Assembly (NCBI GenBank): GCA_022707945.1
Contig: JAKIZQ010000003.1
Coordinates: 27,183-32,951, forward strand
DNA from: Bdellovibrionales bacterium
GTDB lineage: Bacteria; Bdellovibrionota; JAFGOL01
Reading direction: 5' to 3'
Length of the DNA stretch: 5,769 bases
Shown: one piece after another, positions 1-5,217 of the stretch
Numbering within the stretch: position 1 is the stretch's first letter
How the letters are laid out: the number at the start of each line of letters is the position of its first letter
Made by a program: the position numbers and the translations under genes
The notes under the pieces: model-generated
The model's input: the letters and a program-made list of their open reading frames with translations, nothing else
What the model was told of the DNA's origin: nothing
Database searches by the model: none

Positions 1-988
1 TAGCCTTCAGCGTATTATAAACACTCCGACAAGAGGGATAGGAAAGACTACAATAGAGAAGATAGCAGAAGAAGCCACAAAAAGAGACATTAGCTTATTT
101 GCTATGATGAAGGATCAAACAGCCCTTCTTTCTCTACTCAACAAGCCAACGGTCAACAAAGTCTCTGGTTTTGTTGAGCTCATTGAAAAGATACGAGAGG
201 AGCATGTTGCCGGACTTAGTTGTCAGGAAATATCAAAATTAATAATAGATAGTACTTCATATATAGATTTCCTTAAGCAAAGAGATGGTTTTGAAGCAGA
301 TGAAAGAATAGACAATATCTCTGAACTTTTAGGTGCTATGGCTGATTTTGAGGAGTCCTCTAAGGATAAGAGCGTTTCTGCTTTTCTTGAAAGTATTTCT
401 TTGCTTGGCGATGCTGACACAGAACAAGGTACAGAAGATGGCGTTAAGCTAATGACACTTCATAGTGCAAAAGGATTAGAGTTCCCAGTTGTGTTTATAC
501 AGGGAGTTGAATACGGGCTTCTTCCATACGTAAGTTATGGCGATAATGATTCTAACGATATAGAAGAAGAAAGAAGGCTCTTGTATGTTGGTATGACTAG
601 AGGAATGAAAAATCTATATCTTAGTTGGGCAAGAAGCAGAAGAATATTTGGTGGTATAAGAGCAAGACTGGTGTCTGAATTTCTTGGAGAGATAGAAGAT
701 AAATATATAGAAGAATATAGCGACGAAAAGATATATTTTGATACAGGTTATAGCGAGCAAACCCAAAGAAGGCATAATTACGATACAGGGATAGATTATT
801 CATATATGGACGAGTTAAATAGCTCTGTTGGCCTAAAGGTTAGACACTCAATGTATGGCGAGGGGATAATAAGGGCGATAGAAGGCAAGGGTGAAAAAGC
901 AAAAGTCACAGTTGCTTTTAGGAACTATGGTACAAAGAAACTAATATGGGGATATGCAAACCTCACAGTGTACGAAAGGAATGCATGA
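1..988 (+). CDS. pcrA: ATP-dependent DNA helicase, UvrD/PcrA (SF1A) family, C-terminal part; 5' end outside window
   Basis: This is the C-terminal 328 residues of a superfamily 1A 3'-5' DNA helicase acting in repair and in clearing proteins or stalled forks from DNA. The frame is open from base 2, so the gene starts upstream; the first ATG inside (104) is not the real start. At the left edge, residues 4-14 (RIINTPTRGIG) are the typical UvrD/PcrA 2B-2A signature. Motif V lies at about residues 147-170, with LMTLHSAKGLEF. Motif VI lies at about 187-201, with EEERRLLYVGMTRG carrying the nucleotide-sensing arginine. Residues 275-328 (VGLKVRHSMYGEGII and what follows) resemble the C-terminal Tudor-like domain of PcrA/UvrD that contacts RNA polymerase. 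Motif VI reads TRG where TRA is usual. The Walker A half is not visible. PcrA versus UvrD versus Rep cannot be separated by eye; the C-terminal domain favours PcrA/UvrD. The stop overlaps the next start (ATGA). Confidence 0.93.
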   Translation, partial: SLQRIINTPTRGIGKTTIEKIAEEATKRDISLFAMMKDQTALLSLLNKPTVNKVSGFVELIEKIREEHVAGLSCQEISKLIIDSTSYIDFLKQRDGFEADERIDNISELLGAMADFEESSKDKSVSAFLESISLLGDADTEQGTEDGVKLMTLHSAKGLEFPVVFIQGVEYGLLPYVSYGDNDSNDIEEERRLLYVGMTRGMKNLYLSWARSRRIFGGIRARLVSEFLGEIEDKYIEEYSDEKIYFDTGYSEQTQRRHNYDTGIDYSYMDELNSSVGLKVRHSMYGEGIIRAIEGKGEKAKVTVAFRNYGTKKLIWGYANLTVYERNA

Positions 989-1347
989 GCACTGTTTCTT
1001 TTGGCAGGGATGGAGAAAAAAAAGTTCAACAATGGTTGAAAGAGCAAAAAAGTTTTAAAATTATTTTCACTAATTTTAGGAAAAAAGGTTTTGAGATAGA
1101 TATAATCGCCTTAGATAATAAAAATGTGTTAAGGTTTATAGAAGTTAAAACAGTTGGTCTTGGAAGTGTTTTTGATGCGTCATATTCAATAGAAACAAGA
1201 AATATGTTAAATTATCAAAAAGGTGTTATTGGTTTTATACAACAATACCCGCAGTATTCAGAATACGAGCTATCTATGGATGCCGTTGTTCTAGAGGGCG
1301 ACAAGTTCCATTATTATGAGAACATAAGTGGTTTAATCCTTTTTTAA
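985..1347 (+). CDS. yraN: YraN/UPF0102 family protein, predicted PD-(D/E)XK nuclease fold
   Basis: A 120-residue protein matching the UPF0102 (YraN) family, whose members have a restriction-endonuclease-like fold and no firmly established role. The family's features appear in order: GRDGE near the N-terminus (G7-E11), an N-x-R step (N30, R32), then GFEIDIIALD (E37, D39), and FIEVKT with the E53-x-K55 pair. Together these give the E/D...D...ExK active-site pattern of PD-(D/E)XK enzymes, so the site looks intact. The later MDAVVLEG segment (about 98-105) fits the family's closing strand. I chose the ATG at 985 because it overlaps the helicase stop as ATGA, has AAAGGA at 975-980 just upstream, and puts the GxxGE motif at the normal distance from the start. 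An in-frame ATG at 946 would add 13 unrelated residues inside the helicase. Length is normal for the family. Cotranscription with the helicase is likely; a DNA-processing role is inference. Confidence 0.87.
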   Translation: MSTVSFGRDGEKKVQQWLKEQKSFKIIFTNFRKKGFEIDIIALDNKNVLRFIEVKTVGLGSVFDASYSIETRNMLNYQKGVIGFIQQYPQYSEYELSMDAVVLEGDKFHYYENISGLILF

Positions 1348-1376
1348 TATTAAGGCATTCATCAAACACTTAATAT
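1347..1376 (+). terminator. weak A/T-rich hairpin after yraN, possible leaky terminator
   Basis: ATATTAAG (1347-1354) and CTTAATAT (1369-1376) form a perfect 8-bp inverted repeat with a 14-base loop, starting in the last base of the yraN stop codon. Seven bases after the stem comes TTTTT (1384-1388). The stem is nearly all A-T and the T run is short and displaced, so this is at best a weak terminator. It may only mark the boundary between the helicase-yraN unit and the rpsF unit. Confidence 0.25.
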
Positions 1377-1395
1377 CGTAGGGTTTTTAGATAGC

Positions 1396-1424
1396 TTGCT
1401 ACTTAAATGCTCTTGTGGTAAAAG
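1396..1424 (+). promoter_or_regulatory. candidate sigma-70-type promoter for the rpsF operon
   Basis: TTGCTA (1396-1401) and TAAAAG (1419-1424) are separated by 17 bases. Each matches the -35/-10 consensus at four of six positions. Transcription would start near 1431, just before the SD-covering fold, leaving a leader of about 70 bases. Such matches are common in A/T-rich DNA, so the call rests mainly on position in the only gap before a ribosomal-protein operon. Confidence 0.25.
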
Positions 1425-1442
1425 CTTGAAGTCTTTAAAAGT

Positions 1443-1494
1443 GCATCCTTGCTCGCAGGCAAAAGCATTGCGGGCTATAAATCCAAAAGGAGGT
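1443..1494 (+). promoter_or_regulatory. rpsF mRNA leader: two-stem fold covering the Shine-Dalgarno sequence
   Basis: An upper stem pairs GCTCGCA (1451-1457) with TGCGGGC (1469-1475), seven pairs including one G-U, with an 11-base loop. Directly below it TCCTT (1446-1450) pairs with AAGGA (1487-1491). The lower stem may continue past an A-G mismatch through C1444-G1493 and G1443-U1494. An 11-base bulge (1476-1486) sits on the 3' side between the stems. The lower stem covers the whole AAGGAGG ribosome binding site, so the folded RNA should block rpsF translation. Known S6:S18 autoregulatory leaders occupy this position and also use a stem-bulge-stem, but carry a conserved CCG in the bulge; here the bulge has only CC (1483-1484). 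Either a divergent version or a different control element is possible. The pairing is seen; the regulation is inferred. Confidence 0.42.
1487..1493 (+). promoter_or_regulatory. rpsF Shine-Dalgarno sequence
   Basis: AAGGAGG is the strongest ribosome binding site in the window. It lies 3 bases before the ATG at 1497 and 6 before the ATG at 1500. The usual spacing favours 1500 as the rpsF start, and the site rules out the in-frame TTG at 1449. It also forms the 3' strand of the lower leader stem. Confidence 0.8.
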
Positions 1495-1499
1495 CAATG

Positions 1500-1838
1500 A
1501 TGCTTAGAACGTACGAAACTGTCTTTGTGACAAATCCAGATGCTTCTCAAGAAACATTTGATGTGATCGATTCAAAACTAAAGGGTTTTATTAAATCCTC
1601 TGGTGGGGAACTTGGTCTTGAAGAAACTTGGGGAGTTAGGAATCTTTCATTCCCTATCAAGAAGCAGGATAAGGGAAAGTATTCTTACATGCTTTATTCA
1701 GCAAACCCGGAAATCATTAAAGAGATGGAATTCTATCTTAAGATAAGTGAACCGGTGCTAACGTTCCTTACAGTTAAAGTTAAGGATACGGTAGATTTTG
1801 AAAATGTCCCAAAACCAAATTCAAAAGACCTTCTCTAA
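1500..1838 (+). CDS. rpsF: 30S ribosomal protein S6
   Basis: A 112-residue S6, which binds 16S rRNA on the platform of the small subunit as a partner of S18. The N-terminal strand MLRTYETVFVTNPDA, the central WGVRNLSFPIKKQDKGKY segment (about 44-61) and the strand before residue 100 (EPVLTFLTVKV) match the family's ferredoxin-like fold. Two adjacent ATGs (1497, 1500) could start the protein and differ by one Met. I prefer 1500 for its 6-base distance from AAGGAGG, but 1497 is possible. The C-terminal tail (about residues 102-112, ENVPKPNSKDLL region) has no acidic run like the E. coli tail, and its codons are read again in another frame as the N-terminus of the next gene. It is probably the first gene of the rpsF-ssb-rpsR-yybS-rplI-dnaB unit, with expression likely controlled through the leader fold. 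Confidence 0.96.
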   Translation: MLRTYETVFVTNPDASQETFDVIDSKLKGFIKSSGGELGLEETWGVRNLSFPIKKQDKGKYSYMLYSANPEIIKEMEFYLKISEPVLTFLTVKVKDTVDFENVPKPNSKDLL

Positions 1839-2118
1839 TAGGTTCTTTTGTAAAGGCAAGTTTGTCGGTGCCAGTAACAGGAGAGCTACACCTAAGGGGA
1901 TGGTCCTACAGGACTTTGTTATCTCTGTTAGCTCAGAACTTGAATGGAAACAAAAAAGGATGCTCAACATTACAAGTACCTGTTATGGAGACACTGTTAA
2001 CAAACTGAAGGAATTAAAAACGGGTGACCTTATATTTATCGAGGGTGTTATAGACCAAAGCGGTAAAGAGGGTCCAATACTTATGACGAAAAAAATAGAA
2101 AAGGAGATAGTGAAATGA
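1804..2118 (+). CDS. ssb: single-stranded DNA-binding (SSB-fold) protein, short, without acidic C-terminal tip
   Basis: A 104-residue OB-fold protein of the SSB family, placed between rpsF and rpsR as ssb or priB are elsewhere. Family features are an N-terminal strand NRFFCKGKFVG (12-22), a G-x-x-LQDFVISVSS strand (32-44), then YGDTVNKLKELKTGDLIFIEGVI (61-83), matching the usual 'K-G-D-x-v-x-v-E-G' strand. The protein ends in a basic stretch (KKIEKEIVK) shortly after the OB fold. It lacks the Gly/Pro/Gln-rich linker and the DDDIPF-like tip through which normal SSBs recruit partners. The N-terminus is also divergent from the usual MNKVxLIGxL. The ATG at 1804 overlaps rpsF by 35 bases with no good SD, so translation probably depends on rpsF; a TTG at 1798 would add two residues. 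The OB fold begins at about residue 12, so a start after the rpsF stop would cut into it. It may be the cell's SSB, a second copy, or a PriB-like restart protein. Confidence 0.85.
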   Translation: MSQNQIQKTFSNRFFCKGKFVGASNRRATPKGMVLQDFVISVSSELEWKQKRMLNITSTCYGDTVNKLKELKTGDLIFIEGVIDQSGKEGPILMTKKIEKEIVK

Positions 2119-2435
2119 CAGAAGATTTTAAAAGAAATTATGGTGAAGGAAGGCCATCAAGAGAAAATCGTGAATCAATGGGCGACGATGATAGATCTAA
2201 AGGTGGTTTTAGATCAAAACCAGCAAAGAAGAAAGTTTGTCGTTTTTGTACAGAAGAAGTAGTTCTTGATTATAAGAACGTAAGGGTTCTAAAATCTTTC
2301 ATAACAGAAAGATTTAAAATAGTGCCTGCAAGAATAACTGGCACTTGCGCAAGACATCAAAGACTTCTTAACACAGCGATTAAAAGAGCTAGGCATCTTT
2401 CTTTGATACCTTATACATCGAACCACAAGTTCTAG
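2115..2435 (+). CDS. rpsR: 30S ribosomal protein S18
   Basis: A 106-residue S18, a small-subunit platform protein that pairs with S6. The core (about 40-106) is well conserved: KKKVCRFC, then LDYKNVRVLKSFI, then the KIVPARITGTCARHQR segment and the RARHLSLIPYT end. Cys42, Cys45, Cys78 and His81 form the CxxC...CxxH zinc-binding set, so this is the zinc-containing form. Residues 1-39 are an extra N-terminal arm rich in Arg, Asp, Glu, Gly and Ser, probably disordered; typical bacterial S18 is 75-90 residues. The ATG at 2115 overlaps the ssb stop (ATGA) and is preceded by AAGGAG (2101-2106) at 8 bases, which supports the long form. The only later in-frame ATG within the arm (Met22) lacks such a site. 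It ends in TAG, and that stop is shared with the next gene's ribosome binding site. Confidence 0.97.
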   Translation: MTEDFKRNYGEGRPSRENRESMGDDDRSKGGFRSKPAKKKVCRFCTEEVVLDYKNVRVLKSFITERFKIVPARITGTCARHQRLLNTAIKRARHLSLIPYTSNHKF

Positions 2436-2438
2436 AGG
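2434..2438 (+). promoter_or_regulatory. ribosome binding site that fixes the TTG start of the DUF2232 gene
   Basis: AGAGG overlaps the rpsR TAG stop and lies 7 bases before TTG at 2446. No in-frame ATG occurs until residue 33, inside the first membrane segment. The site therefore supports a TTG start. A GTG three codons later (2455) is the only near alternative. Confidence 0.6.
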
Positions 2439-2445
2439 TATAGTT

Positions 2446-3387
2446 TTGGAAAAAGTGTTTAAAACCCTAAGGTCGATATTTTTAAGTGCTCCAGGAAGGG
2501 GTGCTGTATCATCGCTACTTTTATTTAGTTCATTTTTTGCGATGTTCAGCTCACTGCCAACTATTTCTGCATATATTTCAGAAAGTAGAGCAAAAGGACT
2601 TTTTGCCGCATTATTCGGTGCAGTTTTTTCTTTTGCTTTTGGAGGTATATGGGGAGTTGTGCTTTATTCTGTCGTGGTAGTTCTTGGCTCCGTTATAATA
2701 GGTGAGCTTATTAAATCTGGAAAAGACTTTAAAACAGTTATAACCATATCCAGTATCTCGATCATGGGCGTATATTTATTATCATTCCTTGTTTATGCTT
2801 TCATTAATTCAAGTGGATTAATGGAATTACTTATTAGTATGGTTAACACTGCTTTTGATCTGATCACCAAAAATTATCCACAATTCATAGAGCAACAGTT
2901 GATGAATACAGGCATGAGCAGATCTGAACTAATAAGAGAGACAGCTATACAAATACCATCTGTCGTGAGTGTTACTATAATGGTTTTTGTACTTGTTAAC
3001 GTTATAATGTTAGCAAGGTCTAAGGGGAATATATCTAAATTCCTTAGAATAGAGAATTTAAAGAAAGTTAAACTGCCAGAAAAAATAGTATGGCTAGCAA
3101 TAGCTGTTGGAGCTTTTTATCTTTATTCTGTTTCTGAGTACAACACGTCAATGGGAATGAAGGCAATAGGTCTTTTCCTTTTTAGGACATTGGCCGTCGT
3201 CTATTTCTTGCAAGGTATAATAATAGTACATCAATTTTCTATATCGATGTTGGGTGGTGGGCTTATAAGTATTATGCTTTTCTCATTACTTGTAGTGTTT
3301 GCCTATATGTTCGTAGTTGCTGTTGGATTTTTTGACCTTTGGTTTAATTTTAGGAAATATATAAAAAAAGAAGGAGACCGAACATGA
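2446..3387 (+). CDS. yybS: DUF2232 (YybS-like) multi-pass membrane protein
   Basis: A 313-residue integral membrane protein. I recognise it as DUF2232/YybS by the combination of location (directly between rpsR and rplI, as in Firmicutes and other phyla), size and pattern; the biochemical function is not known. Hydrophobic segments lie at roughly 18-42, 51-68, 70-88, 98-120, 169-190, 213-230, 236-262 and 270-298, so seven or eight membrane spans are likely. A longer polar loop at about 138-168 contains NYPQFIEQQL, followed by a basic stretch (191-212). The C-terminus has the family-like GFFDLWFNFRKY end. The start is TTG at 2446. The gene is embedded in the operon: 10 bases after rpsR, and overlapping rplI by ATGA. 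No signal peptide other than the first span is seen. Similarity to the energy-coupling or S-component style of membrane protein cannot be judged by eye. Confidence 0.82.
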   Translation: MEKVFKTLRSIFLSAPGRGAVSSLLLFSSFFAMFSSLPTISAYISESRAKGLFAALFGAVFSFAFGGIWGVVLYSVVVVLGSVIIGELIKSGKDFKTVITISSISIMGVYLLSFLVYAFINSSGLMELLISMVNTAFDLITKNYPQFIEQQLMNTGMSRSELIRETAIQIPSVVSVTIMVFVLVNVIMLARSKGNISKFLRIENLKKVKLPEKIVWLAIAVGAFYLYSVSEYNTSMGMKAIGLFLFRTLAVVYFLQGIIIVHQFSISMLGGGLISIMLFSLLVVFAYMFVVAVGFFDLWFNFRKYIKKEGDRT

Positions 3388-3827
3388 AAGTTATTTTAAA
3401 GAAGAATTTGGATAAGATCGGAGCAAGTGGAGATATAGTTAATGTAGCAGAAGGTTACGCCAGGAATTTTCTTATACCTAAAGGATTTGCTGTATTAGCA
3501 GAAGACGGTAACGTTAAGAACATCGAACATCACAAGAAAGTTATCCAAGACAAATTAAATAAAGAAAAGAAAGAAGCAGAAAAGATAGCAGAAAAACTTT
3601 CAGCGCACTCATGTACTGTTGCAAAGAAAGTTGGTGAAGAAGAAAAGATATTTGGATCTGTTACAACGGCAGACATAGAAGCAGCTTTAAAGAAAGATGG
3701 GTTCAATATATCTAAGAAAGATATCGTTATACCAGAACCAATAAAAGTTTTGGGTATATATACTGTGCAGGTAAAAGTTTTTACCGGCGTAGAATCTCCT
3801 CTTAAGGTTTGGGTGGTACAAGAATAA
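3384..3827 (+). CDS. rplI: 50S ribosomal protein L9
   Basis: A 147-residue L9, normal family length, which binds 23S rRNA near the L1 stalk and helps limit frameshifting. The N-terminal domain is almost textbook: MKVILKKNLDKIGASGDIV, then the VAEGYARNFLIPKGFA signature (about 21-36). A long Lys/Glu-rich connecting helix follows (about 43-75). The C-terminal domain (about 77-147) has EKIFGSVTTADIEAAL and a KKDIVIPEPIKVLGIY strand. The start ATG at 3384 overlaps the yybS stop (ATGA), with AAGGAG (3371-3376) 7 bases upstream. The stop shares one base with the dnaB start (TAATG), the common rplI-dnaB coupling. Confidence 0.98.
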   Translation: MKVILKKNLDKIGASGDIVNVAEGYARNFLIPKGFAVLAEDGNVKNIEHHKKVIQDKLNKEKKEAEKIAEKLSAHSCTVAKKVGEEEKIFGSVTTADIEAALKKDGFNISKKDIVIPEPIKVLGIYTVQVKVFTGVESPLKVWVVQE

Positions 3828-5191
3828 TGGATACCTCGGGCTATAGACTACCTCCACAGGACCTTGAAGCAGAACAATGTGTCCTTGGTTCTATTCTGTT
3901 GGACACCAATGCTGTGTATGAGGTTCTGGACCTTATCAGCGAAGAGGATTTTTATAGAGAGGCCCATAGAAAAATATTTTTGGCAGTTAAGCGTCTTAGT
4001 TCTAGGGGCGAACCAATAGATATCATTACTCTTCAGGGGGAGTTAAAAAAGCTTGGAACTTTAGAAGCTGTTGGAGATACTGGTTATCTTGTAGAATTGA
4101 TGGGCATGGTCCCCAACGCATCTAATTCAGCTAATTATGCAAGGATAGTTAAAGAGAAAAGTCTTGAAAGGACACTTCTTTCAACCTGCACCAATATAAT
4201 AAATGATATCTATGACTCTGGTCTTGATACAGAGAGTCTTTTGAACGATGCTGAGTCCAAGATATTCGATGTTACTGGTGGTAAGATACAAAACAATTAT
4301 GTCCCTGTTAAAGATCTTGTAGAACAAAAGATAAGCAAGATGATGCAAAACACAGAGGGTACAGAGTTTGTTTCCACGGGTTATAAAGACCTTGATGACA
4401 TAATAAGTGGAGGGTTTAGACCCGGCCAGCTTGTTATAATAGCCGCAAGACCTAGTATGGGAAAATCAGCTCTTGCACTTAATATGGCAAAGAATGCGGC
4501 CCTTTTGCACGACAAAAAAGTAATGGTATTTAGTCTTGAGATGGGGAAAGAAGAAGTTCTTAATAGGTTCATGGCAAGCGAAGCCAGGATAAATGTTTCT
4601 AATATTAACTCTGGAAAAATAGATGAATCAGAATGGGCAAAGTTCACAAATGCTGGAGAAAAACTTTCTGAATCATTTATATTTGTAGACGACACTTCTG
4701 GTCTAACCCCAGGAGAGATACGTTCTAAATGCAGAAGGATAAAATCAAGAGAAGGTTTGGACCTTATACTTATAGATTACCTACAGCTTATGAGAACAGG
4801 TTCTAGTTCAAAAAGTCAGAACAGGGAGCAAGAGGTATCAGAAATATCAAGAACGTTAAAATCTATAGCCAAGGAACTTGGTGTTCCCGTCGTAGCATTA
4901 AGCCAGTTGAACAGAGAAGTAGATAAAAGAGCATCTGAGAATAAACGTCCTCAATTAAGCAATTTAAGGGAATCAGGGGCGATAGAACAGGATGCAGACA
5001 TAATAATCTTTATTTATAGAGAGGATTATTATGACAAGGATTCTAGTTGGAAGGGCGTTTCTGATATAATTGTTGCAAAGAACAGGAACGGACGTACTGA
5101 TAGTGTTAAACTATCATGGCTCTCACAGTATACTTCTTTTGAGAACTATGCTGGTCAGCAACCATATGGCCTTGATGGATACGACGTATAA
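3827..5191 (+). CDS. dnaB: replicative DNA helicase DnaB
   Basis: A complete 454-residue hexameric 5'-3' replicative helicase that unwinds DNA ahead of the replisome and binds primase. The N-terminal domain (about 7-115) opens with PPQDLEAEQCVLGSIL. A linker helix region spans about 160-180. The RecA-like C-terminal domain has the conserved STGYKDLDDIISGGFRPGQL entry, Walker A ARPSMGKSA (207-215, K213), the catalytic glutamate in FSLEMG (E238), Walker B LILIDYLQL (D317), the sensor/loop segment VVALSQLNREVDKR (355-368), RPQLSNLRESGAIEQDAD (374-391), and KNRNG (418-422), whose R420 is the likely arginine finger. No intein or deletion is seen. The ATG at 3827 overlaps the rplI stop by one base; only a weak GGTGG lies upstream (3812-3816), so coupling to rplI is likely. 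A TTG at 3809 would add six residues inside rplI and is less likely. It is the last gene of the + strand run. Confidence 0.98.
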   Translation: MDTSGYRLPPQDLEAEQCVLGSILLDTNAVYEVLDLISEEDFYREAHRKIFLAVKRLSSRGEPIDIITLQGELKKLGTLEAVGDTGYLVELMGMVPNASNSANYARIVKEKSLERTLLSTCTNIINDIYDSGLDTESLLNDAESKIFDVTGGKIQNNYVPVKDLVEQKISKMMQNTEGTEFVSTGYKDLDDIISGGFRPGQLVIIAARPSMGKSALALNMAKNAALLHDKKVMVFSLEMGKEEVLNRFMASEARINVSNINSGKIDESEWAKFTNAGEKLSESFIFVDDTSGLTPGEIRSKCRRIKSREGLDLILIDYLQLMRTGSSSKSQNREQEVSEISRTLKSIAKELGVPVVALSQLNREVDKRASENKRPQLSNLRESGAIEQDADIIIFIYREDYYDKDSSWKGVSDIIVAKNRNGRTDSVKLSWLSQYTSFENYAGQQPYGLDGYDV

Positions 5192-5192
5192 A

Positions 5193-5213
5193 AATCTATA
5201 TAAGTTCTAGATT
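5193..5213 (-). terminator. weak hairpin between convergent dnaB and fba genes
   Basis: AATCTA (5193-5198) and TAGATT (5208-5213) are inverted repeats around a 9-base loop, filling most of the 26-base gap between the two stops. Read on the - strand, the stem runs into a five-T run (complement of 5190-5194), 4 bases after the aldolase stop, so it fits that gene better. The stem is short and A/T-rich, so strength is doubtful. I see no stronger terminator for dnaB. Confidence 0.28.
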
Positions 5214-5217
5214 ATAT

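Larger units (their letters stand above)
1348..1499 (+). other. intergenic region between yraN and rpsF
   Basis: At about 150 bases this is the only sizeable non-coding space in the window, where other neighbouring genes touch or overlap. It contains, left to right, an A/T-rich hairpin, a possible promoter and a two-stem leader fold ending in the rpsF ribosome binding site. I see no plausible peptide on either strand and no tRNA-like structure. The similar strings GGTAAAAGC (1417-1425) and GGCAAAAGC (1458-1466) recur about 41 bases apart; no meaning is assigned to them. Confidence 0.7.

Noticed and set aside
223..803. Two antisense reading frames opposite the helicase gene (223-420 and 621-803)
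   Set aside because: Both are short, lie opposite strongly conserved helicase motifs and have no family resemblance.
946..984. Earlier ATG start for the yraN gene
   Set aside because: It would add 13 residues lying inside the helicase coding end; the ATG at 985 has the ATGA overlap, an SD and the expected distance to GxxGE.
1348..1499. Canonical S6:S18 autoregulatory leader
   Set aside because: The location and stem-bulge-stem shape fit, but no CCG trinucleotide occurs in the region, so I do not name it as that motif and report only the fold seen.
1449..1499. Upstream TTG start for rpsF adding 17 residues
   Set aside because: The added residues match nothing in S6 and the stretch contains the leader hairpin and the AAGGAGG site for the later ATG.
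3809..3826. TTG start for dnaB inside rplI
   Set aside because: The TAATG junction with ATG at 3827 is the usual rplI-dnaB arrangement and gives a typical 454-residue DnaB.
4381..4695. Antisense reading frame of about 104 codons opposite dnaB
   Set aside because: It mirrors the conserved Walker A region of dnaB, has no recognisable protein features and no ribosome binding site evidence; a coding shadow.
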